Counted from the stretch's first letter, positions 41,968 through 50,807 are shown. The stretch is DNA of 64,000 bases from Faecimorpha stercoravium (GCA_018712555.1 DVGT01000001.1:1-64000), one strand, 5' to 3'. Notes: generated from the sequence alone by a model not told the origin. Translations and numbers: made by a program.

Positions 41968-42846
41968 CTATTCAATATTCTGAATCTGTTCCCGTATCTT
42001 TTCAATCTCTTTCTTCAATTCCAGCGCCTTTTGTGTCACTGCAAGATCACCTGCTTTCGAAGCGATGGTATTGGCCTCACGGTTAAACTCCTGCATCAGA
42101 AAATCCAGCGGCCTACCCACAGGTTCTTCTGCCGATAACAGTGTCCGCAGCTGTTCGATGTGGCTCTTGAGCCGCACCAACTCCTCATCAATACAGCTCT
42201 TGTCCGCAAAGAGAATGACTTCTGTCTCCAGCATACCGGCATCCAGGGTGATACGTCCCTCTGTCAGTTCCTGGACTCTCAAGAGCAATCTTTCTCTATA
42301 TTCCCGTTCTATCTGCGGAGCATGCTCCATGAGACCCTCCACGATCTCCTCCATATGATCTGCCTTTGCCAGAAGATCTGCCTGTATACGCTGTCCCTCG
42401 GCTTCCCGCATTGCGTTCAGCTGTTGCAACGCAGCGCGCGCGGCTTCCTCTAGCAGTGGCCATATGGTCTCCTGATCCATAGGAACATCTGTATGTTCCA
42501 GCACGTCCGGCAGCTTCAGAATCGTGCTGATTTCCAGGTCATCTTTCATCTGATATCGCTGTCCCAAATCTCTGAGTACACGCAAATAAGTCTCCAGCAT
42601 GTCCTCATGAACCTGCAGCTGTGTCTCTCCCTTATCAAACTCGTAGGTCACATATACATCTGCTTTTCCTCGGGAGATATAACTCGCCAGCAGCCCTCGC
42701 AGATCATTCTCAAAAGCCGCGATCTTTCTGCTGAGTCTGATATTCGGCTCAAAAAACCGATGATTCACCGTCTTTACCTCTACAGTAAAACGTTTTCCAT
42801 CCTGGCTCGCCTCTCCCCGTCCGAAGCCTGTCATACTACGGATCAC
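41968..42846 (-). CDS. YicC-family endoribonuclease
   Basis: A 292-residue protein opening IRSMTGFGRGEAS and ending with the conserved LDFLMQEFNREANTIASK and ALELKKEIEKIREQIQNIE segments of the YicC/YloC family, RNA-cleaving oligomers. Start is GTG 42846 (AAGGTG just upstream), matching the usual MIRSMTGFG beginning; the ATG nine codons earlier gives a non-family extension. First gene of the long operon. Confidence 0.93.
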   Translation of the reverse strand: MIRSMTGFGRGEASQDGKRFTVEVKTVNHRFFEPNIRLSRKIAAFENDLRGLLASYISRGKADVYVTYEFDKGETQLQVHEDMLETYLRVLRDLGQRYQMKDDLEISTILKLPDVLEHTDVPMDQETIWPLLEEAARAALQQLNAMREAEGQRIQADLLAKADHMEEIVEGLMEHAPQIEREYRERLLLRVQELTEGRITLDAGMLETEVILFADKSCIDEELVRLKSHIEQLRTLLSAEEPVGRPLDFLMQEFNREANTIASKAGDLAVTQKALELKKEIEKIREQIQNIE

Positions 42847-42881
42847 GGGTACACCTTCTTTCTTTTTACACATACATAAAC

Positions 42882-42910
42882 ATTATACCCGATCCCCCTG
42901 GGAAAAGCAA
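42882..42910 (-). promoter_or_regulatory. Promoter of the yicC-thiN operon
   Basis: Minus strand: TTGCTT (42905-42910), 17-base spacer, TATAAT (42882-42887), 36 bases before the GTG start of yicC. Confidence 0.8.
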
Positions 42911-42944
42911 GACAAATTCCACGCATTTAACACTGCTCTTTCGG

Positions 42945-44333
42945 TTATTTTTTCAGTTCAATTCTAGCGTTTCCCTCTTCATCCAGTACCAGCTTCATCT
43001 GCCGGATATGCTTATCGTAGAACTGCTGTCTCTCCGCCGTCGTCATATGGATTCTGGTAGCAAAAAGCGCCTCTTCAAACATCTCCTGTGCGTTTAAGTG
43101 CAGGGATCGTTCCAGATATTCCCGCATTTCTCGAAACAACGCACTGCGCATGATGTCTGAGGTTCTCCCGGAATAGAAATCGTCAATATAGCAGTAGAAA
43201 ATCCCAGACTCCACCAGAGCTCCTCTGATATCCGGGCCGCATTTCTCCCGTTCCAGCATCACCAGGAAGCGCGCATCAGGCAAGGACGAAATGAGTCCCC
43301 AATAGTCCGAATCGCTGGATACAATAATGAAAGAGTCTACTTCGTTTTGATAATACTCCTGACAGGCCCGTGCCGTCAATCGTATATCCACCAGGGATTT
43401 ATCTCGTTTTACCCTCTCGATCACAAGGTGTTCCACCGGGATTTGCACATAGTCCTCCAGAATCCCCCAAGCAGAGGCTGTATGCACATCGTCAAACAGT
43501 ATGATCTTCTGAATCTTTTGCAGATACTCGTCGTCTAGTCCCCGCATAGTGGCACAGAGCTTATACGGATCCGAATTCTCACAATCCACGACCACCACCG
43601 ACTTGCTGCTTTCTCCGATAAAATCGTAAACACTCTCTTTTACATAATCGCCCGCATCAGACACTTTACTGTAGTCGGAAAAATAATCATCGTGCCAGCG
43701 GTACAATAGCGTCACAAATTTTTTATCATTGTATAGAATATTCCCCTCATCCTGCGGCGGCCAGTTAATGTACATCTGGTACGGATACATCCACCGATTC
43801 GCGTAATATTGACTGGCAGCCGCCTTGATCCCATTCTCCGTGAAACCATCCGGCATAATAAAAAGTTCTCTGATATATTGCCAATTGATCCATAGCGGAA
43901 ATAATCCTTTACAATTATTGATTCTGTCAGATATGAGCCTATTGATTTCAATAATATAATGATTTGGATGATAATTCGATCTGTGTACAATTTGAATCTT
44001 TTCTTCGCTTAATTGCTGTATACTCTCTGCAGGCACATACTCCGGCATCATCAGTATGCTGCAATATTCTGTTTTCATCTTTTCTTTAATATTCTTAAAA
44101 TTTCGTTCAATTGCCGTCCGAATCACACATAGATTGCGAATAATTTTTGCGTTTCGATCCCGTTCCATACTTTGAAACACTGCCAATTTCGGAGACTCGT
44201 ATTCATTCTCAAAAATACGTTTCGGTACGCCAATCAAATAAGCAATTTGGGAGATTAATTCATAGGTACTATCTTTGTATAATGTTCGTTCATTTTCTAA
44301 AAGGGTATTCATATCTAAGTGTATTTCTCTCAC
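42945..44333 (-). CDS. NYN/PIN-like domain protein with unknown N-terminal region
   Basis: A 462-residue soluble protein. The second half (about 235-400) reads like a NYN-type ribonuclease: SVVVVDCENSDPYKLCATMR provides the first acidic pair, ILFDDVHTAS the next strand, DIRLTARACQEYYQNEVDSF a helix, and FIIVSSDSDYWGL the central Asp motif. Residues 1-230 match nothing I recognise. Start GTG 44333 is preferred: AAGGAGG is 7 nt before it but only 1 nt before ATG 44339. It has its own promoter and no operon partner. Probable RNA processing or decay; substrate unknown. Confidence 0.65.
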   Translation of the reverse strand: MREIHLDMNTLLENERTLYKDSTYELISQIAYLIGVPKRIFENEYESPKLAVFQSMERDRNAKIIRNLCVIRTAIERNFKNIKEKMKTEYCSILMMPEYVPAESIQQLSEEKIQIVHRSNYHPNHYIIEINRLISDRINNCKGLFPLWINWQYIRELFIMPDGFTENGIKAAASQYYANRWMYPYQMYINWPPQDEGNILYNDKKFVTLLYRWHDDYFSDYSKVSDAGDYVKESVYDFIGESSKSVVVVDCENSDPYKLCATMRGLDDEYLQKIQKIILFDDVHTASAWGILEDYVQIPVEHLVIERVKRDKSLVDIRLTARACQEYYQNEVDSFIIVSSDSDYWGLISSLPDARFLVMLEREKCGPDIRGALVESGIFYCYIDDFYSGRTSDIMRSALFREMREYLERSLHLNAQEMFEEALFATRIHMTTAERQQFYDKHIRQMKLVLDEEGNARIELKK

Positions 44334-44378
44334 GTCCATTCCTCCTTTGTATCCTTTTTTCCATCGCCGTCTATATTC

Positions 44379-44407
44379 ATTATACACGATTTCACAGAGA
44401 AAAACAA
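44379..44407 (-). promoter_or_regulatory. Promoter of the NYN-domain gene
   Basis: Minus strand: TTGTTT (44402-44407), 17-base spacer, TATAAT (44379-44384). Confidence 0.75.
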
Positions 44408-44424
44408 TTTGTATGTAGCTTTTT

Positions 44425-44460
44425 TGAAAAAATGCTGCGATATTTTAACACCGCAGCATT
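44425..44460 (-). terminator. Rho-independent terminator of the ABC-F gene
   Basis: AATGCTGCG (44452-44460 on the minus strand) and CGCAGCATT pair perfectly, followed by a T-run. Confidence 0.9.
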
Positions 44461-44471
44461 TTCATCGGACA

Positions 44472-45938
44472 TCATGCCATCATCCGAATCTCCCTCGTAG
44501 CCACACGTTCTGCAAAGGCCTGATCATGCTCCACCAAAAGCATTGTGGGCCGATACTCTGTCAAAAGTCGTTCCAGTTGGATCCGTGAATCCACATCAAT
44601 ATAGTTGAGCGGTTCGTCCCAGATATACAGATGAGCGCGCTGGCACAGGCTTCTGGCTAACAGCACTTTTTTCTTCTGTCCTTCACTATAGGATTCCATC
44701 GGCTTCTCAAACTGAAGACGAGAAAAGTCCAGCTTGCGAAGAATTGCCTTCATCAGGCTCTCATCCAGTTCTTCTCTACGAATCAGCTCCCTCAAATCTC
44801 CATGCAAAAACGACGTATCCTGGGATACATACGAGATTCGCAGCCCGCTGGCGACGCGCAGTATCCCCTTGTACTCAATGGGATCTCCCAGAATCAGGTG
44901 AATCAGACTGCTCTTGCCGCAGCCATTTCTTCCTTGCAAAAGCGTCTGTTCCCCCTGTTCCACCACAAAATTCAGAGGTTTACAGATCTCTCTCCCATCG
45001 TAGCAGATCGTCAAATTCTCACCTTCCACTAGCTTCTGACTATGATATCTTTCTCCATGGATCTTCAGATCCTCGGCAGTCTCCACGTTCTGTAAAAGCG
45101 ATTTCCTGCGCTCCATCTGTTCGTTTTGTCGTCGTTCCAGGCTCTTGCTCCGTTTCATCATTTTCGCGGCACGATGACCCACATACCCTCGATCCGCAGC
45201 ACCACTCTTCTCTTTCTCTTTTTGATCCGACCAGCCCGACGTTCTCCTAGATGCCTCTTCCAGGTGACGAATCTCTTTTTTCACACGCTCATTCTCAGCC
45301 TCTTCCCACTCGTCCTGTCTCTGTTTATTCTGGTACCAACTGCTAAAATTGCCTTTCTGCACCTGAATGTCCGTGCGATTCAGCGCCAGCATGTGATCCA
45401 CGCATTGATCCATGAAGGTTCTGTCATGGGAAACGAGAATAAATCCTTTTTTCTTCTGCAGATATCCTGCGACCTCCTGTCTGGCCTGCATATCCAGATG
45501 ATTCGTGGGCTCGTCGATGAGCAGGAAATGATTTTCCCGCAGAAATAAAACCGCCAGCAGCACCTTCGTTTGTTCTCCCTGCGACAGCGTTCCAAAGGGT
45601 CTGTACAACACCTCCTTCTCGAGCCGCAGCTGTGTCAGTTCTTTCTGAACCTTCCAGGCCGGCAGATCCGGATCTAGCGACTCTATCACATCCTGTGTCA
45701 GTTCCCACGGGTCATCCACTGGAAATGGAAAATAATCAAATTCTACGCTGGCACTGATTCTTCCCTGATAGGAATACTTACCCTGCAAAAGGCGCAGAAA
45801 CGTGGTTTTTCCTCGCCCATTCCGGCCTGTGAAGCCCGTCTTCCAATCCGTATCCAGCTGAAACGAAACATGTTCAAATATATTATCGTAGCTTCCCTCA
45901 TACGCAAAGGTCAAATCCATCACATCAATCTTAGACAT
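44472..45938 (-). CDS. ABC-F ribosomal protection protein, Lsa type
   Basis: A 488-residue protein with two ABC domains and no membrane part. NBD1 has GRNGRGKTTF, LSQGEQTKVLLA and LLIDEPTNHLD; NBD2 has GRNGCGKSSL, YSEGQKKKVLLARSL and LYIWDEPLNYID. The opening (LTFAYEGSYDNIFEHVSFQLDTDW) is close to Lsa proteins that free the ribosome from lincosamides, streptogramin A and pleuromutilins. A signature motif with QKKK in NBD2 is usual for this branch. GGAGGG stands before ATG 45938, directly after a terminator hairpin in the leader, implying drug-induced antitermination. Which drugs cannot be read from sequence. Confidence 0.88.
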   Translation of the reverse strand: MSKIDVMDLTFAYEGSYDNIFEHVSFQLDTDWKTGFTGRNGRGKTTFLRLLQGKYSYQGRISASVEFDYFPFPVDDPWELTQDVIESLDPDLPAWKVQKELTQLRLEKEVLYRPFGTLSQGEQTKVLLAVLFLRENHFLLIDEPTNHLDMQARQEVAGYLQKKKGFILVSHDRTFMDQCVDHMLALNRTDIQVQKGNFSSWYQNKQRQDEWEEAENERVKKEIRHLEEASRRTSGWSDQKEKEKSGAADRGYVGHRAAKMMKRSKSLERRQNEQMERRKSLLQNVETAEDLKIHGERYHSQKLVEGENLTICYDGREICKPLNFVVEQGEQTLLQGRNGCGKSSLIHLILGDPIEYKGILRVASGLRISYVSQDTSFLHGDLRELIRREELDESLMKAILRKLDFSRLQFEKPMESYSEGQKKKVLLARSLCQRAHLYIWDEPLNYIDVDSRIQLERLLTEYRPTMLLVEHDQAFAERVATREIRMMA

Positions 45939-45953
45939 ATCTTTCCCTCCTGA

Positions 45954-46120
45954 CGAAAAAAATCCCAGGAAAGCAATTCCCGGGATTCGTCAAGTATACA
46001 AAAAAGACATATCGCCACGGAACGATGGGAATACTTTCCTGCTAAAGCGTACAACAAAAGAACTTCCTCGTTCTCTTCCTGTACCGAGTTACCTCAACAT
46101 TAGCAAGAAATATTCTTCAT
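45954..46120 (-). promoter_or_regulatory. Attenuator leader of the ABC-F gene
   Basis: Minus strand, in order: a six-codon frame at 46120-46100 (MKNISC, stop) with AAGGAG 7 nt upstream; the segment CAGGAAAG (46041-46034); and a terminator at 45987-45954 (AATCCCGGGAA/TTTCCTGGGATT, then seven T) just before the RBS. CAGGAAAG is complementary to CTTTCCTG inside the terminator (45973-45966), giving an alternative antiterminator. A ribosome stalled on the short frame could switch the fold, as known for vmlR- and lmo0919-type ABC-F genes. Confidence 0.75.
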
Positions 46121-46161
46121 CCTCCCACTCCTTTACTAGCTACTATTGTGAATCGGCATCT

Positions 46162-46291
46162 CTACGATCTAGAAAGATGTCATGCCACATCCTCTTGAAG
46201 CACATGATTTCCTTCGGAGATTGGCGCCCTTTGGCGACAATCTCGCGGCGTGGCGCGTGCACTACGATCTAGAAAGATGTCATGCCACGCC
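46162..46291 (-). repeat. Two-hairpin leader element and 27-bp direct repeat
   Basis: Minus strand: stem 1 GGCGTGGC...GCCACGCC (46247-46291) and stem 2 GAGATTG-CGCC...GGCG-CAATCTC (46217-46244), starting one base after the -10 box. A 27-base part of stem 1 (46262-46288) is repeated exactly 100 bases away at 46162-46188. See also 28670-28743 and 23706-23816. Confidence 0.8.
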
Positions 46292-46292
46292 T

Positions 46293-46322
46293 ATTATAGC
46301 ACGCGCTTTTTCATTCTGTCAA
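46293..46322 (-). promoter_or_regulatory. Promoter of the ABC-F gene
   Basis: Minus strand: consensus TTGACA (46317-46322), 18-base spacer, TATAAT (46293-46298), followed by a ~350-base structured leader. Confidence 0.85.
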
Positions 46323-46356
46323 GCTGAGGCTTGCCCTTTTGCCTCTTTATCACGCT

Positions 46357-46929
46357 TTATTTCTTCATCAGCTCTGCGCCGCTATGCCATGCCTTTCCAA
46401 CCTTTTCTCCGATCGCATAATATCCATTCTGCATCTGATCAAATGCGAACGTCTGCAACTTGCCCGCATCAATCTTTCCTGCATCATCCAAAACTTTCTC
46501 GTCCGCCAACACGTTGACGATTCTGCCCAAGACACGCAATCCGTAAGGCTGATCCTGCATCTCTACCACTTCGCACTCCAGCGTCAAGGGATACTCTGCA
46601 ATAATGGGCGCATCCACCCGTTCACTTTTCACAGCGTGCAACCCACTGCGCTCAAACTTATCCGCCATCTTGTTGGAACTGGCAATACCGAAGAAATCGG
46701 ATTCCTTCAGCGTGTCCACACCCGGAACCGCAAGCGTGAATCCTTTTCTCGCTTTCAGATTTGCCACCGTTTTATGTGTCGCCTCCAGATTCAATGCAAC
46801 CATATCCTCCGCGCAAATTCCGCCCCAGGCCATCATCATCACATCTACCGTATCATCTTCATTATAGGTGCCGATCATATACGTCGGCATCGGAAACAGA
46901 TAGGGCATGACTCCAAAATCCTTCATCAT
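46357..46929 (-). CDS. Flavin reductase-family protein (flavoredoxin-like)
   Basis: A 190-residue FMN-binding split-barrel protein: MPTYMIGTYNEDDTVDVMMM, AWGGICAEDMVALNLEATHKT, FTLAVPG and SSNKMADKFERSGL are typical. It likely holds FMN and donates electrons to an unknown partner. GGAGG precedes ATG 46929 (an ATG follows directly). Own promoter upstream (minus: TTGCTT, 16 bases, TATGAT, about 46955-46985). Confidence 0.88.
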   Translation of the reverse strand: MMKDFGVMPYLFPMPTYMIGTYNEDDTVDVMMMAWGGICAEDMVALNLEATHKTVANLKARKGFTLAVPGVDTLKESDFFGIASSNKMADKFERSGLHAVKSERVDAPIIAEYPLTLECEVVEMQDQPYGLRVLGRIVNVLADEKVLDDAGKIDAGKLQTFAFDQMQNGYYAIGEKVGKAWHSGAELMKK

Positions 46930-47016
46930 ATAACTTCCTCCTTTATTGCAGATCCATGCTGCCTTTACACTCTTATCATATCACAGTATTCACAAAAAGC
47001 AAGTCAATGCCGAATT

Positions 47017-47652
47017 CTATTTGAACTGCATGTTGGGAAACAGACTCTTCATTTTCTCGTCCCCATAAGTCTCATCCAACCACTGTTCGGCCACATTCGA
47101 ACTCTCCATGCCTTCCTGCCTCACCTTCCATCTCCATACGGCGGATGAGGTGATCAGCAGGTTCACGACCATAAACACGGTGCCGAGAATCGTAATGATA
47201 GTCCAGCCCCTTCCCTGCATCTTTATGAGCAGTCTTTGCAATAGAGGAAGAAGGAATTTCACAAATAAGACTCCCAAAATGCCCCATATCAAAGCCATCT
47301 TAAGACTCACTCTGCCTCCCAAGCTTAAAAAGTGCTGAGAATAATCCCATGAAGTTGAACCAAAACAAATCTCCTGAAACAGACTTCCAACATACTCTAC
47401 GGCCGCACCTGCAACGGTGAAAACCGCAAAACTCAGAAAAATACTTCTGTCCTTCAGATACAGTGATAATACATATACAACAACCGCGCCGATTCCATAT
47501 ATAATACAGAAAGGCCCCCATACTGTAGCCGCATGATGTTCCCAATGTCCTTGTTGAATGATACACCAGAAGCCTTCTATGAAAAATCCCAATACACTCC
47601 CGACTACAAATAACCAGAATAAAGATGTATATGTAACCTTCTGTTCCTTCAT
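47017..47652 (-). CDS. CmpB-like membrane protein (putative ABC transporter permease family)
   Basis: A 211-residue protein with about five membrane helices. VGSVLGFFIEGFWCIIQQGHW, the VWGPFCIIYGIGAV segment and EICFGSTSWDYS are characteristic of the PF06541 family, named for a permease role that has not been shown. ATG 47652; weak GGGGGA site. Preceded by a short ORF and then the 93-bp array. Confidence 0.8.
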   Translation of the reverse strand: MKEQKVTYTSLFWLFVVGSVLGFFIEGFWCIIQQGHWEHHAATVWGPFCIIYGIGAVVVYVLSLYLKDRSIFLSFAVFTVAGAAVEYVGSLFQEICFGSTSWDYSQHFLSLGGRVSLKMALIWGILGVLFVKFLLPLLQRLLIKMQGRGWTIITILGTVFMVVNLLITSSAVWRWKVRQEGMESSNVAEQWLDETYGDEKMKSLFPNMQFK

Positions 47653-47653
47653 C

Positions 47654-47851
47654 CTACTGCTTCCCCCAATCCATAGGCTTTCTCCCAAACCATACATAGA
47701 ATAGCCCTTTTATATTGGGAATAGAATAAAGATTTGTTAGAATAACATTAAAAAGTTCGGATCGTCCTTTCTGTAAAGCACCATCTACCCATTTTTCTTC
47801 ATCATGTGCTTGCAGAACTCCGTTCGCTCTTTTAATAGTTTCTTGATACAA
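47654..47851 (-). CDS. Small ORF ahead of the CmpB-like gene
   Basis: A 65-residue frame from TTG 47851 with a GGAG rather far upstream, ending one base before the next start. It reads EEKWVDGALQKGRSELFNVI and GLFYVWFGRKPMDWGK; I do not recognise it. The close spacing suggests a leader or small gene, but its beginning borders the tandem array and it may be spurious. Confidence 0.35.
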   Translation of the reverse strand: MYQETIKRANGVLQAHDEEKWVDGALQKGRSELFNVILTNLYSIPNIKGLFYVWFGRKPMDWGKQ

Positions 47852-47869
47852 AAATGGGAATTTCTCCCA

Positions 47870-49000
47870 ATCGTTCCTTTGAGAACTATTTTATACGCAA
47901 AAGTGGAATTGTGAGACTGCGTACAATTCTTCCCTACCGCAGTCCACTTCATTCCTTTAGGAATTATTTTTATACGCAAATGTGAAATCCTGACAGCGCG
48001 AATCGAGAGACTGCGTACAAATCTTCCCTACCGCAATCTATTTCATTCCTTTAGCAACCTTTTTTATACGCAAATGTGAAATCCTGACGGCGCGAATCGC
48101 GAGACTGCGTATAAATCTTCCCTACCGTAGTCCACTTCATTCCTTTAGCAACATTTTTATACGCAAATGTGAAATCCTGACGGTGCGAATCGCGAGACTG
48201 CGTACAAATCTCCCCTGCCGTAGTCCATTTCATTCCTTTAGGAATTATTTTTATACGCAAATGTGAAATCCTGACAGCGCGAATCGCGAGACTGCGTACA
48301 AATCTCCCCTGCTGCAATCTATTTCATTCCTTTAGCAACCTTTTTTATACGCAAATGTGAAATCCTGACGGTGCGAATTGCAAGACTGCGTATAAATCTC
48401 CCCTACCGCAGTCCATTTCATTCCTTTTATAACCTTTTTTATACGCAAAAGCGAATTTCCGACAAACAAGATCGCGAGACTGCGTATAAATCTTCCCTAC
48501 CGCAGCCCACTTCATTCCTTTAGGAATTATTTTTATACTCAAATGTGAAATCCTGACAGCGCGAATTGTGAGACTGCGTATAAATCTTCCCTGCTGCAGT
48601 CCACTTCATTCCTTTTGTAACCTTTTTTATACGCAAAAACGAATTTCCGACAAACGAGATCGCAAGACTGCGTACAAATTTCCCCTGCTACAATCCACTT
48701 CATTCCTTTAGCAACCTTTTTATACGCAAATGTGAAATCCTGACAGCGCGAATCGCGAGACTGCGTACAAATCTCCCCTACTGCAGCCCACTTCATTCCT
48801 TTTGTAATCTTTTTATACGCAAAAGCGAATTTCCAACAAACGAGATCGCGAGACTGCGTATAAATCTTCCCTACCGCAGCCATCCGCTCCTTTAGCAACT
48901 ATTTTTATACGCAAATGCAAAATTCCGACAAACAAGTTTGCGAGACTGCGTATAAATCTTCCCTGCTGCAATCCATTTTATTCCTTTAGTAACCATTTTA
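47870..49000. repeat. Tandem array, 12 units of 93-94 bp
   Basis: The landmark TATACGC recurs at 47892, 47971, 48065, 48158, 48252, 48346, 48440, 48534 (TATACTC), 48628, 48721, 48814 and 48906, so the period is 92-94 after a shorter first unit. Each unit contains TTTATACGCA and, ~45 bases on, TGCGTATAAA or a close variant, a 10-bp inverted repeat, then CTTCCCTACCGCAGTCCA-type sequence and ATTCCTTTAG. Two centre variants exist: GTGAAATCCTGACGGCGCGAA and GAATTTCCGACAAACAAG types. Open frames through the array are a by-product of a near-31-codon period. Confidence 0.93.
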
Positions 49001-49003
49001 TGC

Positions 49004-49054
49004 ACAACAAAAAGGATATTCCCTTTTGTCGTTTCAGACTTGGGGAATATCCTT
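49004..49054 (-). terminator. Rho-independent terminator of the rqcH operon
   Basis: Minus strand: AAGGATATTCCC (49054-49043) and GGGAATATCCTT (49023-49012) perfect 12-bp stem, then TTTTG. Confidence 0.9.
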
Positions 49055-49055
49055 A

Positions 49056-50807
49056 TCATAAAGTGGACTCACTGCTTTGCGGTTCTACAAAAAGCGTTTT
49101 CTGATGCGTGTAAATTACGAAGCCGGGTTTTGATCCGGAAGGCTTTTTTACATAGCGCCGTTCCGCATAATCCACTGGGACGCGGCTGCTCTGTGCAGCT
49201 CTGGAATGACCCGCGGCAATCTGCGCCGCCTCTAGAATGCTCTGCTCGGTATAGTCTTTTCCGTACTCCTTACCGCTGCAGAACAGGACCGTATGCGATC
49301 CGGGAATATCTTTTACGTGGAACCAAAGGTCAAAGGGGGAGGCCATCTTAAAGGTCAACTGATCATTCTGGATGTTGTTCTTACCCACCATGACCTCGAG
49401 TCCTTCAGATGTTCGCATCGTTAGGGGCTTGCTGGCTGCCAGGTTTTTGCGTTTCTGGCGGTTCTTGCGCACATAGCCTGTCTCGTAGAGTTCCAGACGG
49501 ATGTCCTCTAAATCTTTTTCACAGTCTGCCATCTCCATGGCCGTCAACAGACTTTCCAGGTATTGGATCTCCTCTTCCGTCTGCTGCAACTGCTCTGTCA
49601 ACGCCTCTTCTGTACGCTTCAGCTTGTTGTATCTCGCGTAGTATTTCTGCGCGTTTTGTGCCGGCGTCAGATTTTCTTTCAATGCAATTTCTACTTCCAC
49701 GGGTGGATCCTGGTAGAAATCCTCCGCTATGAGACTGCGTTCTCCCATCTGGATCCGATAGATATTGGCGGTAATCAGATCTCCCATGCGCTGATACTTT
49801 TCACGCCCCTGCGTATCCTGCATCTGCTTCTGCTGCAGATCGTACTTTCTCCTGGCTCGATCCAGATGCGTCATCACCAGCTTATGAAGATCCTGTGCCT
49901 TCTGCCGCAGACGATTCTTGGTATCCTGGCGCACGTAATATACATCCAATAGGGCAGAGGGCGTATCAAATGTTTTCTGCTCTACTCCCGCCATGAGGCG
50001 GCTCGCTACCATGCTGTATTCACGCATACGATCTCCATCGAAGAAAATCTCAGGATGCGCTGGCTCCTCCCGCATTTCGCAGAATAACTGGGTGAATGCC
50101 TGATAAAGGCGCTCTCGCTCTTCCTGCGTCAGATCCTCAAAGGAAGCTTTTTCCGATACGCCGGCGCGAAAACAGATTTCGGATGCCGCAAAGGGGCTGA
50201 TACCATTAAAGACTTGATACATTCCCTTTCCAATGGGCGCGTGGCAGTTCTGCCAGACTGCCGCAAAGCAGTCTGCGTCCTCCATCAACAATGGATTCGC
50301 CCGCTGATTATGCGAAGGCGCCTCGTAGGGCAGCCCCGGCAGAACCATCCGAAAATGGCTCATATCCTGTCCCACATGATGAGCACAGTCGATGATTCGG
50401 CCATTCTCGTCAACAAGAATTAGATTGCTGTGCCGTCCCATGATCTCCAGAATGATCTTCTTTCGGCACAGGTCTCCCAGTTCGTTATAGACCTCCACAT
50501 CCATCTCAAGGATTCGATCAAAGCCCACTTGCTCCAGATGCACCAGCTTTCCGCCTCCGAAATGCTTCCGAAACAGCATGCAGAACATGGGGGGCTCCAG
50601 CGGTGTTTCCGGCTTATTTTCTGTGAGATAAAACCTGGCGCTGTCCATATGCGCACTCAGAAGAAGTCGGTATACCTGTCCCGGGCGGCGAATCGTAAGC
50701 ACGATCTCGTCCTTTTCCGGCTGATAGATCTTGTCGATCTTACCGCCTTCGATCTTCTGCCGAAGTTCTTCTATCACCTTATATGTCGTGATGCCATCAA
50801 ATGCCAT
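49056..50807 (-). CDS. rqcH: Rqc2/RqcH ribosome quality-control NFACT protein
   Basis: A 583-residue NFACT-family protein that binds stalled 50S subunits and adds alanine tails. The NFACT-N domain starts MAFDGITTYKVIEELRQKI; MGRHSNLIL and the helix-hairpin region follow; long coiled coil at about 290-450; and the NFACT-R domain with DLWFHVKDIPGSHTVL near 500. Often annotated as fibronectin-binding protein. Its start overlaps the amidotransferase gene by 11 bases. Confidence 0.95.
   Translation of the reverse strand: MAFDGITTYKVIEELRQKIEGGKIDKIYQPEKDEIVLTIRRPGQVYRLLLSAHMDSARFYLTENKPETPLEPPMFCMLFRKHFGGGKLVHLEQVGFDRILEMDVEVYNELGDLCRKKIILEIMGRHSNLILVDENGRIIDCAHHVGQDMSHFRMVLPGLPYEAPSHNQRANPLLMEDADCFAAVWQNCHAPIGKGMYQVFNGISPFAASEICFRAGVSEKASFEDLTQEERERLYQAFTQLFCEMREEPAHPEIFFDGDRMREYSMVASRLMAGVEQKTFDTPSALLDVYYVRQDTKNRLRQKAQDLHKLVMTHLDRARRKYDLQQKQMQDTQGREKYQRMGDLITANIYRIQMGERSLIAEDFYQDPPVEVEIALKENLTPAQNAQKYYARYNKLKRTEEALTEQLQQTEEEIQYLESLLTAMEMADCEKDLEDIRLELYETGYVRKNRQKRKNLAASKPLTMRTSEGLEVMVGKNNIQNDQLTFKMASPFDLWFHVKDIPGSHTVLFCSGKEYGKDYTEQSILEAAQIAAGHSRAAQSSRVPVDYAERRYVKKPSGSKPGFVIYTHQKTLFVEPQSSESTL

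Noticed and set aside
47870..49000. CRISPR array or protein with 31-residue repeats
   Set aside because: Whole units repeat with no unique spacers, and the period alternates 92-94 so no single reading frame runs through; no start signals of quality.
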